From NCBI GenBank assembly GCA_958510875.1, contig OY294068.1, forward strand, positions 38,358,297 to 38,422,296: DNA of 64,000 nt, given 5' to 3'. This stretch comes from Endomychus coccineus. Taxonomy: Eukaryota > Arthropoda > Insecta > Coleoptera > Endomychidae. The notes below the pieces were generated by a model. That model searched no databases, was not told where the DNA came from, and worked only from the letters and a program-made list of their open reading frames with translations. Below, piece after piece: positions 35,234 to 48,473 of the stretch. Every line of letters starts with the position of its first letter. Within the stretch, counting starts at the first letter, position 1. The position numbers were made by a program, and so were the translations under genes.

Positions 35234-36570
35234 GTGAGTTCATTGTGGACATCAAAAATTCATACATAAATAGCTTGATTCATCTTCTAGTCTTCGTTAG
35301 AGGGAATATCACTAACATTCAGTGATGAACATATTCCTTATACCCCCAATTTCTATGGAATCAATTTTCTGTATATTTCATTCGCGTTTTCACTAACATC
35401 CTTTCCAATGATAAACGATACATAAAGTTGGTAAAAGTGCCGAGGTGTAGAAATAATTACAATGCATAGTTCCATTATTATTTCCATGTCATTACGTTGG
35501 CAACTTTGGCGATATTATCTAAAATGAAATTTCACATGCCACATCCCCAAGGTGGATGATAACGCGATAATTTTTCATAAAATGTTAATTAATAGGTATT
35601 ATGATAGATTGAAAATTGTAAAAGTTTTCGAAATTGATTACAAATTTGTAGAATCGTTTTGTAATATCTCTAAATCGATAAACGGTTGGTTGCAACCTTT
35701 TAATTTAAAGAAATTAAAGATTAATTATGAAAGAGCGAGTTGGTACTTGTGTTCTATATATCAAATCTTATACATTACAAAATCAGTAGTATTGGAAAAT
35801 TGCATAGTTTCCATGATCGTCTCTTATAGTTTCTACTGATGCCACAAGGTTATCAATAGGGAATGTTCTCAGAAGTATTCAGGATTGGTCTACTCGATAA
35901 TGTTCATTTACTTTTTAGTACGACTTAATCCTCATAACTTCTCATATTTAATACATACTGCATTAATGCATAATGTTTAACTACAAACATAGAACCATGT
36001 TGTAAATACCATTCGAATCAGTTTCACTCAAACGCAATAAAAAATTCACCATTGTACGAAGAAGGATCGGGACATTAATATTTTACAATCCGCCAAAAAC
36101 ATTCGAAAGTGGCTTATACGTTTAGAATAAAATTTTACATTTAACGACCCTCAACCTATAGAGAAACATTGTTCGATGTTATGTATTCAAAGCTATTCAC
36201 ATTCAGGTTGTGCCTGTACGGTGCTTTCGTTTGTAGATTTTTTGGGAATTGGTTCGTTGTTGCAGTTTATGAGGATCAATATTAAATGTCTGTTCTCTTT
36301 CTTGATATGGTGATGACCAATGGATTTGTGAAATGTCTGTTTCTAATGCAAATACTAGTTAATCTAGCAATATTTGCAGATTGTTTATGATTTCCGTTAA
36401 CACTCGACCTGTTTGTGACAATTTCAAAATTATGTTTTCTAATGATATTAATTAGAGTTAGGAAGATCAAAAAAAGTGTTCGTGACTGGTACACAGAACC
36501 TAACTCTGCAATTGTCCTGTTATGTTGAAAATAACGTTTCCAGAATGAATAACTTTCAACTTGTCATATA
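35234..36570. other. First part of the last HnRNP-K intron, nothing recognised
   Basis: AT-rich; short open frames such as 35552-35839 have no domain. Confidence 0.5.
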
Positions 36571-37468
36571 GTAGAGGAAATGAATGTATGTATGTATTTT
36601 TTTGTAATGGGATGGATTTGAATGAAACCTTTTGCATTCGCTTCATTTTTGGACCAATAAACTTTGTTAACCTTTATATTTTGGCGGTCGCACCCCCTCG
36701 TTTTGCTATAGGGGTTGTTAGCAACCCAATTTTCTCGCCGAGTTCTTAACCGAATTCCTTCAAATTTACATACAGGGGTTCTGAGGGGTCAGCGATTACG
36801 AATACGACAAGAAAATTTGAAAATTCAAAATGGCGGCTACAACATGGTGGGTTAAAATATAAAAATGCATTTTGTAGCCTAACTGTTGATTTTAGAGAAA
36901 AATACAAAGAGTCCAAAAGTGTTCAGAATATTCAATTTTGCATGAAAATAATTTTTATCACTCATATATCACCACTCATCAACCCCTTAGCCGACCTTAT
37001 CCTCACGCTGCAAATCTAGAATTGCCATTTGCAGCCATGATTTTGATTTTAGAGAAAAATTTCAAGATACAAATAATGTTCTAAACTCAGGTTTTTGTAG
37101 GAATTGGCCATTTTTGATGTCATTTACTACCCCTCCACTTTTCCCCTCCCCTCAAATTTTAAATGCATTTTCGGACCAGCCTGTTGGTTTTAGGCAAAAT
37201 TGACAAGACACGCCATTTTGTAGCCGCCATTTTTAATTTTCAAATTTTCTCGTCGCATTCGTAATCGTTGACCCCTCAAAACCCCTGTATGTAAATTTGA
37301 AGGAAATGGAGTTGCTAATAACCCCTCAAGCAAAAAGAGGGGGTGCGACCACCAAAATCTAAGGGTTAAAAAAGTTTATTGGTCCAAAAATGGAGCGAAT
37401 GCAAAAGGTTCCATTCAAAACCATCCCATTACAAAAAAATGAGAGGTTCTTGCATTCATTTCCTCTAC
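36571..37468. mobile_element. Foldback TIR element with TA target site, 898 bp
   Basis: The ends GTAGAGGAAATGAATG and CATTCATTTCCTCTAC are flanked by TA at 36569-36570 and 37469-37470. The inverted match extends about 265 bp inward, including GGTCGCACCCCCTC against GAGGGGGTGCGACC and AATGGCGGCTACA against TGTAGCCGCCATTT. It has no transposase; probably a Tc1/mariner-mobilised MITE. It lies about 220 bp upstream of mir-7 in the same intron. Confidence 0.85.
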
Positions 37469-37684
37469 TAATAATCGCAACAACGATTTCGTAATGAAAG
37501 CTATATATCCTTATATTGTAAACACCATAAACTGAGAAAACCGTGGTATATCTTAACATATTTTCTTATTCGTTTTCTAGCTTCATGGTGTCTTTCTGAA
37601 TGTTTTTGTGTACATTTCTCATTATTCCTTATCTAACATAAGAAGGCTACTAACTAATATGGTGTGGATCGCAACTAACCGGAC

Positions 37685-37760
37685 AGAGTTGTGTGGAAGA
37701 CTAGTGATTTTGTTGTTCTATATTTATGAAACAAGGAATCACTAATCATCCCACAAAGCT
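37685..37760 (+). ncRNA. mir-7: mir-7 microRNA precursor
   Basis: Positions 37694-37716 match the deeply conserved mature miR-7 as I know it (begins TGGAAGACTAG, seed GGAAGAC, continues TGATTTTGTTGT). The 3' arm, AACAAGGAATCACTAATCAT then CCCACA, pairs back to it around a short loop (CTATATTTATG), and the base continues with GTTGTG/CACAAAG. mir-7 sits in sense in the last intron of HnRNP-K. The same host relation is known from Drosophila (bancal) and vertebrates (HNRNPK), so it is expected to be processed from the host transcript. miR-7 acts in sensory-organ, photoreceptor and endocrine cell fate and represses targets by seed pairing. Confidence 0.96.
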
Positions 37761-39870
37761 GTTTCAAAGCTTCATGGAGTGCTAAGGGTCATCACTAACT
37801 AACATTTTAAATATAAGTTTCATTGTATATTTGTCTGTCTAAAGGCTGCATTCGAATCATCTTAACAATAATGGATAGCTTTTTGCCATTGGTCTCATGT
37901 AGTTAAATGCAGTAATTACAAAAACAAATCACGTGCTTCGGATTGTGATAGTCTACCCGTACATGTCTGGAAAATGAACATCCAAAATTAACAAAGAAAC
38001 ACAAACCTATATTTTTCTTCGATTACCTTCATGATTCGAGTGCAGTTTTGAAATATTTGTCGGTGTTTTCGTAAAATTAAGTGGGCTGTACTCATACTTC
38101 GAGTAATCACCAAATTCTTCAGTATTGAGGAATATTATTAAATACTGTTATAGTAAAGGGTGTTTTGTTATGGCATGATAGAACTTCCGATCGAGACAGC
38201 TCTGATACTAGGTATCTAGTTGTCAAAGTTGTAAAGTTGTTTTTATTCAGTAATGGTTGCCGTTCCACCAAGGAGAGATTATGAGAATCATAGTTCGGTT
38301 GAGTAAAGTATCGAAAAAGATTCGTCATCATACAAAACCATGGTCCACTTCGTTGCTGACTGATTTTTGTTTGTGTTTGGCGACAACTAGAAAAAAACTA
38401 TGGTATGCTCTGTGAGCTGGAGGAGTCATCGGACGTTATTTCTACAAAAATTATGGCGGCCAAGTGTTACTGTCAATGGCGATCGCTATATTGCCATGTT
38501 AAAAGCATTCCGTTCCTCAGTTGGGTTGCTTAAATATGGATAAGTGGTATCAACAGGACGACGCGGGGCATAACACTACAAATTGTATGCGTTTTATTTC
38601 AAATTAAAGTTCCATCATGCTATAAAACACCGAATACCAATGTTTTAACTTGTATATTCGATAACATTATTAGTTCTATGTTATGTTTAATGGTGGAAGG
38701 AGATACACGTCTTGTTTAAGTGTAAGTGTTGTTACTCTTGGACTAACTCACTTGAATAAAAATATTTTCAAACAAAAATGTACCAAGTTTCGATTCAAAT
38801 GCCAGAGACAATCAATTTTCACTTACATTTAGTCACTATTTGTATATTCTCTGTAAACAATTTGTACTTATTTCATTATATTGGGTAATATATTCTTGCT
38901 ATTCCAAGTTGCTCAGTCAGCTGAAGATATGGATTGTTTTTTTTTTGATTGGCCGGAAAACGCTCAGCCAGCTGAAAATATTGATTGGCTCATAAAACGC
39001 TCGTTTGATAACCTTCATCATCGTTGACGCATAAACGTTACATAATTCAAATATTTAATATGGAACTCATTCCCACAGCAATTATGAAACTCTCAAATTA
39101 ACTTTCAACATTCTCAATTCGATAATTTGAAAACTGTATGCAACTGTTACAACTTATCTGTAGTAAACGACGTGTGGAATTTTGCATTTTGTTTCATCAT
39201 ATTACTCTTTCGCAAATATCCATGATATGTTATAGTCAGAAATTGTTTCTAACCAATATATATATGACACTGGCTACCCGTAAGCTATAAAAATGTCAAC
39301 ATCGATTTGAAAATTAAGGTGTATACTGTATAATCATTTTAGTTACCAAGACTAACGTAATAAAAAAAAGAAAGAAGAATCCCATGATTTGTGATATGAC
39401 TATTCAGTACAAATGTATAGTTAGAGCTTCTAATTTTTTCTGAAATACTAGAATAATTTAGGAAAGAGAAGAGTATTCTGTATGAACTAAGGCTATGCAG
39501 CGTTGAATGCGAGATGACACAGAATAAGGACGCAAACAGGGCGGTGCTTAAAGTACGCGATTGTATCTAATCGCGTCTACTGCGCATGGATCATGTAGAC
39601 GTAAAATTGGAATAACGCCCTAATCTTTGAAATAACGTTTGCTTGCATATAGACCATGACTGAGTTCCCGGCGTACCCTGCGTCCAATATTTGACTGCCC
39701 TTTCACGGGAGGTTGGTATCCTGTCTCTAGTCTTGTTATCAAAAATACAGGAAACGTTAATATTCATCGGTCTCAGATGATGCTAAATGATGCTGCTTTC
39801 ATGTTGAATAAAAATATGTTTTCATTTTAACCATGTTGTATTTTTAATATATTCTTTTTTTCTGTTGCAG
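37761..39870. other. Rest of the last HnRNP-K intron
   Basis: No gene recognised. It ends with a polypyrimidine tract and TCTGTTGCAG acceptor at 39861-39870. A weak 40-bp direct repeat (CTCAG.CAGCTGAA.ATAT) occurs at about 38911 and 38964. Confidence 0.5.
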
Positions 39871-39904
39871 TGTTCACAACAATACCGAACGTAATAACTA
39901 TTAG
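39871..39904 (+). CDS. HnRNP-K: HnRNP-K last coding exon and stop
   Basis: The acceptor TTGCAG precedes TGTTCACAAC; the phase-2 codon AG|T gives Ser. The exon encodes SVHNNTERNNY and a TAG stop at 39902-39904. Joined to KH3 this reads YLLQQSVHNNTERNNY, parallel to the human C-terminus YLLQNSVKQYSGKFF, so the splice and the stop are supported. The 3' UTR follows. Confidence 0.9.
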
Positions 39905-41719
39905 AGGATCCATATTCATCTAAACAACTATAATCTTCATGTATTATTTAATCTAAGTGTATTCACATCACCGCAGGTTTCAAGGAAGTTTCTTCTTATA
40001 TTTCAGAAAAAACATTCCATCATTTATTTGTGGGCATTATTATCTGATTAACTTTTTTAAGTTCAGGAGTTTTTTTGACAATATTATATTTGTATCCGAG
40101 CATAGAAATTCTTTTGGACAATATGTAATTTCGATATTTTTTTTGTTGCACAATTTTTGGTACAACAAAGAATATTTCTTGTTTGCATTTATGATTTCTT
40201 AAATTGCCGATATGAATCCACTGAATGATGATCTGAAAATTCATCTTGACAATGTAATTCATTCTGGCTTGATTCTAATGAAAATTTCCGCAACTCTTTT
40301 ATTTTATAAATGCAGACAAAACTGGACAATGAGTATAGATTTTCAAGTTTCCAAGAAAATGTTAGTGAATGTAGATAAACTATTATAGTCTTGATAAAAA
40401 CCTAATAATTATGACCAGTATATTTTCAAATATATGTATGTACCATGAGGATGAAGAATCATTCTTGTTAATCGGTTAACCATCTTCTCTTCTGATGATT
40501 TTCTGGTTGTTAATCAATATAATTCAAATTACATTTTTGTGCAAAACATATTAAAAGCCGGTAAAAAAATTTCATTGTATGTCCATAACTTTTCTATATT
40601 TTTTTTATGTGAATAATAGTTTTGTACTATACTTCCGCATAATATAGTTTGTTTAAGCATTACAGTAGAATGAAATCTTTTTGACATACTAACTATGTAT
40701 ACAACTAATTCATTCGTAAAGGCTATAGAATAAGAGCAAGTGCGTTAGCATTTTTGCAGGGAACAATTTAGTACAAATTATTTTTATTGTTCCATTTAAA
40801 AAAATTACAAAACATTCTACCAAATATCTTTGTAGGCTTAGCGTAGACTATGTTTTGGTGAGACAATTCAATTCTCAATATCAGACATTATTTTATGAAT
40901 CTGACATTTTGATAACTGGTTGGGTTTAATAAGTTTCATGAGAATTTGGATTTATTCACCTTTAGATTTACTTCTATATGAATATCAATGTAAGCAGATG
41001 TAAAATTAAACAATAAAATCTTCCATGAATTTGTTTTTTCATTTCTTACGCTATTTCTTCTTAGAATAAAACTGGGTTTTTGATACTATATAGTGACATC
41101 CTCCGAGAGTTATGAACTGTTTACAACGGAAAACGAATTATTCAAATGTGATTTTCTAATAAGAGTTTCATCCTTCACTACATGCAAATTCATTGAAATT
41201 GTGAAATTTTTTTATATTTACATTTAAAATATAAATTTTGTGTATGGTTCTAATTTGGTAAACTAGTAGTGTTTTGATCACATTTTACTTACAGTTTCGA
41301 CAACAGATGTCTGATTTTTGATAGATTCAGTTTTGGTAAATAATGCAATTTATTTATACATTGACATTACAGTTCTATGCTGAAGAGTCTTCTACCTTAT
41401 GAGGTTACGTGTGTTTGACAAAATGTAAATAATAATTGCCTGTGAAAAAAAAGACCTTCACATATTAATTGAAAGTTTATCACCCTACACATATTTTCTA
41501 GAATAAGGTATAAATATAATATATACATGAACAATGTAATCTGTGCACATGAACAACTATAAAATCAACAAAGTAAACAGTAAAATCAAAGTAAAATGTA
41601 CTATGGTCAAAGTGACAAACACCCATAACATTCAAAAAATTTTAGGTTGTATTGTCTATGTACGAAACAAATGAGCTGCTAAAAATGGCGGTCGGGGCTT
41701 GTCGCCACTGTGTTTTATA
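39905..41719 (+). other. Probable HnRNP-K 3' UTR and intergenic DNA
   Basis: No coding region. Candidate poly(A) signals (AATAAA) occur, for example near 41012, but I cannot tell which is used. The sequence is very AT-rich. Confidence 0.4.
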
Positions 41720-42349
41720 CATAGACCTATTATCCGAAGGAGACGAAACATCTCATTCATAAAATTCCATTTGACTTCTCGCAATGATTACATGAAGTAT
41801 GACAAAGAAAACCAACGGACCTCTTTGTCGTCGAGTCATAATTACCCCTTATTGGCAACGCTGTAACTATGATTGAAAACTTGGTACCACTTGTAAGGCA
41901 ACACCGCTTCGAAATAGATACGAGAAATACGGAAGCTGTCAAATTGCGTAGTACAGAACAAAGTCCCCATTCATAAAAAAAGGTGCACGGCGTTGTCGCC
42001 TTCTGAACAAATGATGCAATGGAATGGAATAGTTCTATATTTAAAAATTTAAATATTCTATAATTCGATTGTATATTCCAGGTAACCATTAATTATGGAA
42101 TATTTTTCAGAAAAAACGACATTTCAACAGTATTGCTTCTAATATAACCAATAAATAATGCTGTGGACGTTTTTATATTAATTACAAATCTCCATCCGGC
42201 ACACAGAACAACTAATCCGGCAATAGCACATTCCATACGGCCATACAATATTGTAATATACAGCGGTCTGAGTGGCCCAAAATTTTGGCAATTTCTGATC
42301 GTGTTTAAATGTAAACAATTCTGTTTCTTTTTAGGATAATAGGTCTATG
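41720..42349. mobile_element. TIR element, about 630 bp
   Basis: Perfect 16-bp inverted ends, CATAGACCTATTATCC and GGATAATAGGTCTATG. No clear target duplication. The 110-codon - strand frame inside (41757-42089) has no recognised domain. Pieces of the same end (ATAGACCTATTA) recur near 27848 and a looser match near 34147, so the family is present elsewhere in the window. Confidence 0.7.
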
Positions 42350-45300
42350 GTTGTATATAGTCACTAATTTTACTATTCAGAAAGTAGAACGTAGAAAAAT
42401 CCATAGAATTTAACACTGAGCTCATGGACTATGTATAGAAAGCAAATGGAATTGAAAAGCCTCGACATTTTTCGCATGTTGAGTGAAATACATATTTCCA
42501 AATATGAAATAACTATCAAGAATTGGCGAAGTATATACTCACTGATTCAATTATTTATGTAAAAATGTATTATATACATATTTATAGTAATAGGCATATT
42601 AATTGTAGTCATGTAATTGAGAACAAATATTCGGTAGTTTCGAAAGCGTCGTAGAAAAACTATAAAAATAGCTTGAGAAAGTTAAACACATATTTGTATT
42701 TTATTATCAATATCATACATGACATTCAAAAGTTTGTTACAATCAGTATTATGAAAATGTGTGCCATTCTATTTCATTACATCAACTTGTGGTCATAATT
42801 TCTTGTAGGTATATCTCAATATTTTGAACAAGGTTTTTACAAGGAATACACAAATGAATTTGTGATAGATCTTAAAATTTCGAAAATGGTTCTTTTATGT
42901 TAAGATATAAAAGGCATATGCAAATGAATTTGTGATAAATCTGATTTGTTTGAAGGGAAATAGTCTTGGAGATTGCATTTTCTTTGTTACATTTACTTTT
43001 CTATACATATGTATTTGATTTCAGAATACAATATACTACTAATTGCATAGTATTTTCTATATTGGTTGAAAATAAAAAAGCCTGTAAATGAGATTTTAAA
43101 TACATGCCTCTCACCCCTCGAAATATTTTTCTGGCTACAGCTTGGATGGCTGGAGCTATTATATTGTACATTCAAACATTTTGTTAGGAGAAAATAAATT
43201 CAGGCCTATGATTTTGCTGGTTGAGGATTTGTTCAGATCTTCTGGTAGGAGAAGGGTCTCACTCACGAAACATCCAAACATAGTTGTTGAGGTTCGCCCA
43301 ATAACCCCCAGATGGTGCTGCAAATCCCCCTAAAATTTGAAATTATCTCCTACTCTTAAATAATATACCCATTATAAAATGTGAGTCTTTAAACTTCGTG
43401 TGTCACCTTCTTCTACTTATCCAGCGTTATGACGCAGATATCTGCGCATATTTGAATGAAGGAAATGATTGTATGCTTCTTACACTCTTGTAAATATTGT
43501 TATTGATCGGTTGATTAATTCAACAATTTGTAATGTTTAAAAATAAGCTAAAGAAAATATCCAAATAAAACCCCTAAATAAATTACCCCCTAAAATACCC
43601 ACCAAAACAAAAAAAACAAATTTAGGGGGAAACCCCTAACCTGGTAACACTGATCTCAAATCTGATTCTTACCCCAGCTGGGCATTCATAGAGAACGTGT
43701 TTTATTCCGCTAATCATCCTCTAGAGATTGAGCGTCTTACACTATGCCCCGAGTATAAACCGATTGGAGATAGTTTCAGTGGGCTAAACCTGGTAAGGTT
43801 TGCCAGTACTGAACTACATCCAGTCCAGAATGATAGCTATTTTAGCTGTGCTTGCAGATATACCAAGCACTGGTTCTGGTCGATACATTTTGATGTATGG
43901 ATATAGATTTAACAGGTAAGTACGTCTGTTATTTTTATTCGAAGAATAAAACTAGTAAATCTAGATTGAATATTGATATATTGAATTAAGAAGATAAATA
44001 TGTTTGCGTACACTCATAGGTAAATTAAAATTTTTGACTTTGATATTGCAGTTTGGTTAACAAATCAACGTAATGAAAAGTGGTAGCAAATATAAGAACA
44101 AAAATAATTGCTTGTTTGATAGAATGCTAGGATGAGTTTCTAAAATACTTGCCAGACAATTTCAAGCCTACATTTGTCGAAATGTTGTCAACTAATAATC
44201 GTAATAGGACCATTGAAAAAATACTTGATCTTGGCCTTTACATTTCCTGATGAAGATGATGCGATGTGAAATGCACACGGCTCCCTGTACGGGAGAATTG
44301 GGAAGGCACAGTTCACGTATTAAAAAGTCCATGGTTACAACTCGTTAACTTAACACAGAGAAATTCTGTGAAAACGAATTCTTGATTGTTCTCGTGGATG
44401 AATGATTCATAGCTGGAGCTAGAATCAAAATTCTCGGCACATGGACTAGTACCTGCAATTTTTAGATTGATTTTTCATATCGGCAATTTGATTTTTTCGA
44501 TCTCGGGGCACCTATTCATAAATCCTGAACATTGTGTGCAGCTAGAGAAAATCTGTAATAAAAATATAGATAATAATTGTGCAATACTTACCTGAGAATA
44601 TAATCGCACTACCCCATATCCAATCATACAAAATTTAATTTCAATTCTTTTATTTGTACTAGCGGATTAGAATATATATACAATTTAAATAAAATCATGA
44701 AAATATGATACAAACATGCGAAACGTAAAAACTAGAACAATATCATTACAAATTTCATTGAACGAAAACCTACTCATTGAAATCGAGTTATATTCTGATT
44801 ATATCGCAACACTAACCTTAAAATTATATAATTATGATGGAGAACAAATACAAATGCTAGAAGATAAGTTGAACGGTTAGAAAATTACACAAAAATTTCA
44901 ATATTTCTAATAGTGGGATAGATCAACAAGACCAGTGTTAAGAAACACATCACAATGGTAATCAATCATATTACAAGAAAAAAAGATATTCGATTATTCT
45001 CTTGTTGCAGTTATATCTAAGTTTCTTTTATCCTTGCAATGTCTAAAAAATTCACATCACACTTCGCAAGTAGTAAAAGTAGCGGCAAGTCCAGCCTTAA
45101 GATCTGGATCAATTGAATTACAAAAATTTTTTCTACTATTTTCCACTAGCAATTTGCTTGAGAAAGTTTAGGATTAATTCATTAAGTCCATTTAAATAAA
45201 AAACTGGTTCCATTGAGCTTGGAGGAGGAAGGTTTATAAAAATATTGACAACATCGTGAAAATAAGTATTTAATTTTAGAAAATTGATTTCATAAAGACG

Positions 45301-45378
45301 ATTTTCGAACCTCTGTCACCTTAAGATTTCGTTCGCTATGAATGCAGAATGTATGCAAAATGATTAATTACCTCCTAA
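42350..45378. other. Intergenic DNA, no gene recognised
   Basis: Short open frames at 43142-43333 and 43697-43906 have no domain that I recognise. A 20-base direct repeat (CAAATGAATTTGTGATA) is seen near 42852 and 42921. Confidence 0.45.
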
Positions 45379-45380
45379 TA

Positions 45381-46372
45381 GTCCAAGCTATGAACCGGAA
45401 AAAAACATGTAAGTTCGAATCAAAAATTTTTTTTTGCATTAGCTTTAAGAGGTTCTCAGGATCATTCATACCAATAAAACCTCTTGGGAACCCCAACCCC
45501 ACCGAAAATGGCCCATAATCTCCAAGTCTTGAATTGTATTTTCTACAAAAAAAGGATTTTGGCATTTCGAGTGCTCCTAGGATGTTTTATGGGTCGCTGA
45601 ACACTAATCCGTAGTCAGATTTACTTGCAATCCATCGTAGGGGTGGTAAAATCGACGAAATTGGCCAATTTTGCACCCCTATATTTTATTTTACAATTTA
45701 TGTGTTTTAGGCATTTCGAATGCACCAAAGAGGTTTTTTGGGTCGCTGAATACGGTTCCGAAGCCAGATTTACTCGAATATCATCGTAGGAGTGGGAAAT
45801 TTAAAAAAATGGCTAATTTGACATGCTTCTAAATTTTCATTATTTTTGCATTTTAAAATTACTTCGGAGTAAATCTGGCTTGGTGCATTCGAAATGTCAA
45901 AAACACGTAAATTGCAAAATAACATAAAGGGGTGCAAAATTGGCCAATTTTGTCGATTTGACCAACCCTACGATGGATTGCAAGTGAATGTGGCTACGGA
46001 TTCATGATCAGCGACCCAAAAAACCTCCTCGGTGCATCCGAAATGCCTAAAACACGTAAATTGCAAAATAACATATTAGGGGTGCGAAATCGGCCAATTT
46101 TGTCGATTTGATCAACCCTACGATGGATTGCAAGTAAATGTGGCTACGGATTCGTGTTCAGCGTTCAGCGTTTTTTTGTAGAAAATACAATTCAAGACTT
46201 GGAGATTTCGGGCCATTTTCGCCCTCAATGGGTGGGATTGGGGTTCCCAAGAGGTTTTAAGGTGTAAGAATGATCCTGAGAACCTCCTGAAGCTAATGCA
46301 AAAAACATTTTTTGTTTCGAACTTACATGTTTTTTTTTAATTATATAGCTAAAATTCCGGTTCAGCCTGGAC
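45381..46372. mobile_element. Foldback element built from tandem subunits, TA target site
   Basis: The ends GTCCAAGCTATGAACCGG and CCGGTTCAGCCTGGAC are flanked by TA at 45379-45380 and 46373-46374. Arms of about 310 bp pair, and the inner part of each arm is itself a tandem array of about 130-bp units. Each unit carries variants of GGGTCGCTGAA, TCCATCGTAGGGGTGG and AATTGGCCAATTTTG; there are two units in each orientation around a centre near 45875. No transposase. Confidence 0.8.
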
Positions 46373-47960
46373 TATAAACAGGTAAGTTTTAAAATTGAAA
46401 GATTGTAGAAAATACGAAGCTCACAACCATAATAGTTCAGTAATGAGTACTGCTATAACTCGAGAAATAATATTATTTAATTGTTTGTTCATCAGAATAC
46501 ATAATAATTTGTATAAAAAAAGATCAGAATATTTTAATGTCAAAGATCAATAATCTAAGAGAAACCTAGACCTAACTAATAAACACGAAATACACTTTCT
46601 GTTCGGGATATTTAAAAATCCCCCACTTCTCGCGACCGCAAATCCATCCATTAATAAGTCAAGAATCGACAATCAATGCAATTTATCCAATGTATAAATG
46701 AAAAAAGCTACACTATCGATTAACAATAAAAGTAATCGAGTAGCACGTTAGTTGCAGTCATAGAATAGAATAGAATACTCCGTCTCCCAAGTTTCGGAAA
46801 TAATCAGATCTAAAAAAATAATTCGATCCTCGTTAAATTTTACCGATTTTTTTTCAAACTTGGTCGAAGACTATTCTATCTATGAGACTCATTTGTTTCT
46901 TCCTATGAGATTCTGTAAATGGGAAATTTCCTTTGTATCTCACTTATTGAACATCTTTAGCAGTTCATTCTAGAAACATTACATTGAACTACATTTTAGT
47001 TATATCATGTGCTTATTATGTTACTATGTATGATTATGAACACTTTTCTTTTCTTCGAGGGAGAAAAGTATGCTAATCGCTCGAAAAAAATATCGAGACC
47101 ACGATGATTTAAGTAAGTTCACACTGAATTCACTGAACGTGTTCAATATTAGTTACTTCAGTAAATTTAATATTAATATTTTCTACAACCAACAATGGAT
47201 GTGATGTTTATATTTAAAAACATATGTCATTTGGTATCCTCCAAAGTATTATTTCTTCCTACTAGTAACAACAATTTGTATTTTTGCTATGGACTGCCAG
47301 TGTTACTTAAGTTACAATTTCTTACCCGGCATTAGGGAAATGTGTATTCCTGGTTCTTGTCCATTGGGCTGAGCTTAGGACTGCTTATCACAGCACTATG
47401 AAGCCACTTTACTAAGGCAGCTTTGGCCCTGTTCAATTTTGCTATCAAATTTACTCTTTTGAAATATATAAAAGAGTGATTCAATTCATTGCTATTTTCT
47501 CCCAACTTATCATTCAACGGTTCTAATCTACATTGGAGAACACAACTAAAGATAAATATGTTGGTAATGGTAAGGGACCAAAACGCCTCCGCTTAGGTAT
47601 TCAAGTAATATCAGCATTATCTATTTTTTCTTTTTATCTTTAACTTTGAATGTTTAATGCAAGAGCTAAGAGGGGGTCGCAAAACTTGTTATTATTCATT
47701 TTCTTGTAGAATTGTGCAAAAAAATGTTCCATTATTGCATGTTCTCAGCATTATATGTACCGTAGCCTGCATGGGACAAGTATTCGGACGAGCATTTTAG
47801 ATCCCATGGATAGTATTTCACAAAAGTATCAAAACTGTTTTTATTATTCAGTTCTTTCGTTTAATTTCACTCGACTAATGTAGCTGCAGCTTAAAGAATT
47901 CCAGACTGACGTTAAATTTTCCAACAAACAGAACGTCAATTTACACCAAATAATCTAAAA
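46373..47960. other. Intergenic or 3' UTR DNA near the LysM-protein gene
   Basis: No supportable coding region. The - strand frame at 47332-47517 is unassigned. Part of this stretch could be 3' UTR of the gene at 48474. Confidence 0.35.
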
Positions 47961-48120
47961 AACACAAATTTATATGAACACGAATTTCAAACTTTAATTG
48001 CTGACAATTGTTTCCTCACACAGTGACATTTTAAAACCAAGCTGGTTACACTTTAAGTCACCATGTGGCGAAACTGTCATCAATTAAACTTTGCAGTTCA
48101 CGTACATTTAAATTTGTGTT
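47961..48120. mobile_element. Inverted pair of Penelope-like terminal repeats
   Basis: The left arm (AACACAAATTTATATGAACA ... GCTGACAATTGTTTCC ... GTGACATTTTAAAA) and right arm (CTTTAAGTCACCATGTGG ... GCGAAACTGTCATC ... ACATTTAAATTTGTGTT) are inverted, diverged copies around a spacer near 48045. Each has the order hairpin (GTCAC..GTGG/AGG), GAAAC, then TGTC seen at 29442-29482, next to a Penelope-like coding relic. The hammerhead CUGANGA box is degraded in both. Confidence 0.55.
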
Positions 48121-48473
48121 TTATTTCTTTATTTTACAAGTAAAAATTTACCTCAAGTAAACGTCAAATCCATAGATATAATAAAATAAACATCTATAAT
48201 GAGCTATCAAAAAATTCCAAATTGAATTGTGCTGGTAAGTCACTGTTTCACAGCCCGAACATTAAATCGACTGTTACAAATTGAATTTTTCAATTCTAAT
48301 AAAGCTATATTTCTACCTGATCCTTATCATATACTTTCTTCACAATCTTTTTATCTATTAACTATATATCTTCTCAGATAGTTGTAAAAATAATTTACCT
48401 ATGGTACTCATGATCACTATAACAAATATGTTATTATTGCTGGCATTCACAAACGTAGAATTTTGACTTCATA

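Noticed and set aside
41757..42089. 110-residue - strand frame
   Set aside because: It lies inside the TIR element at 41720-42349 and shows no transposase motif.
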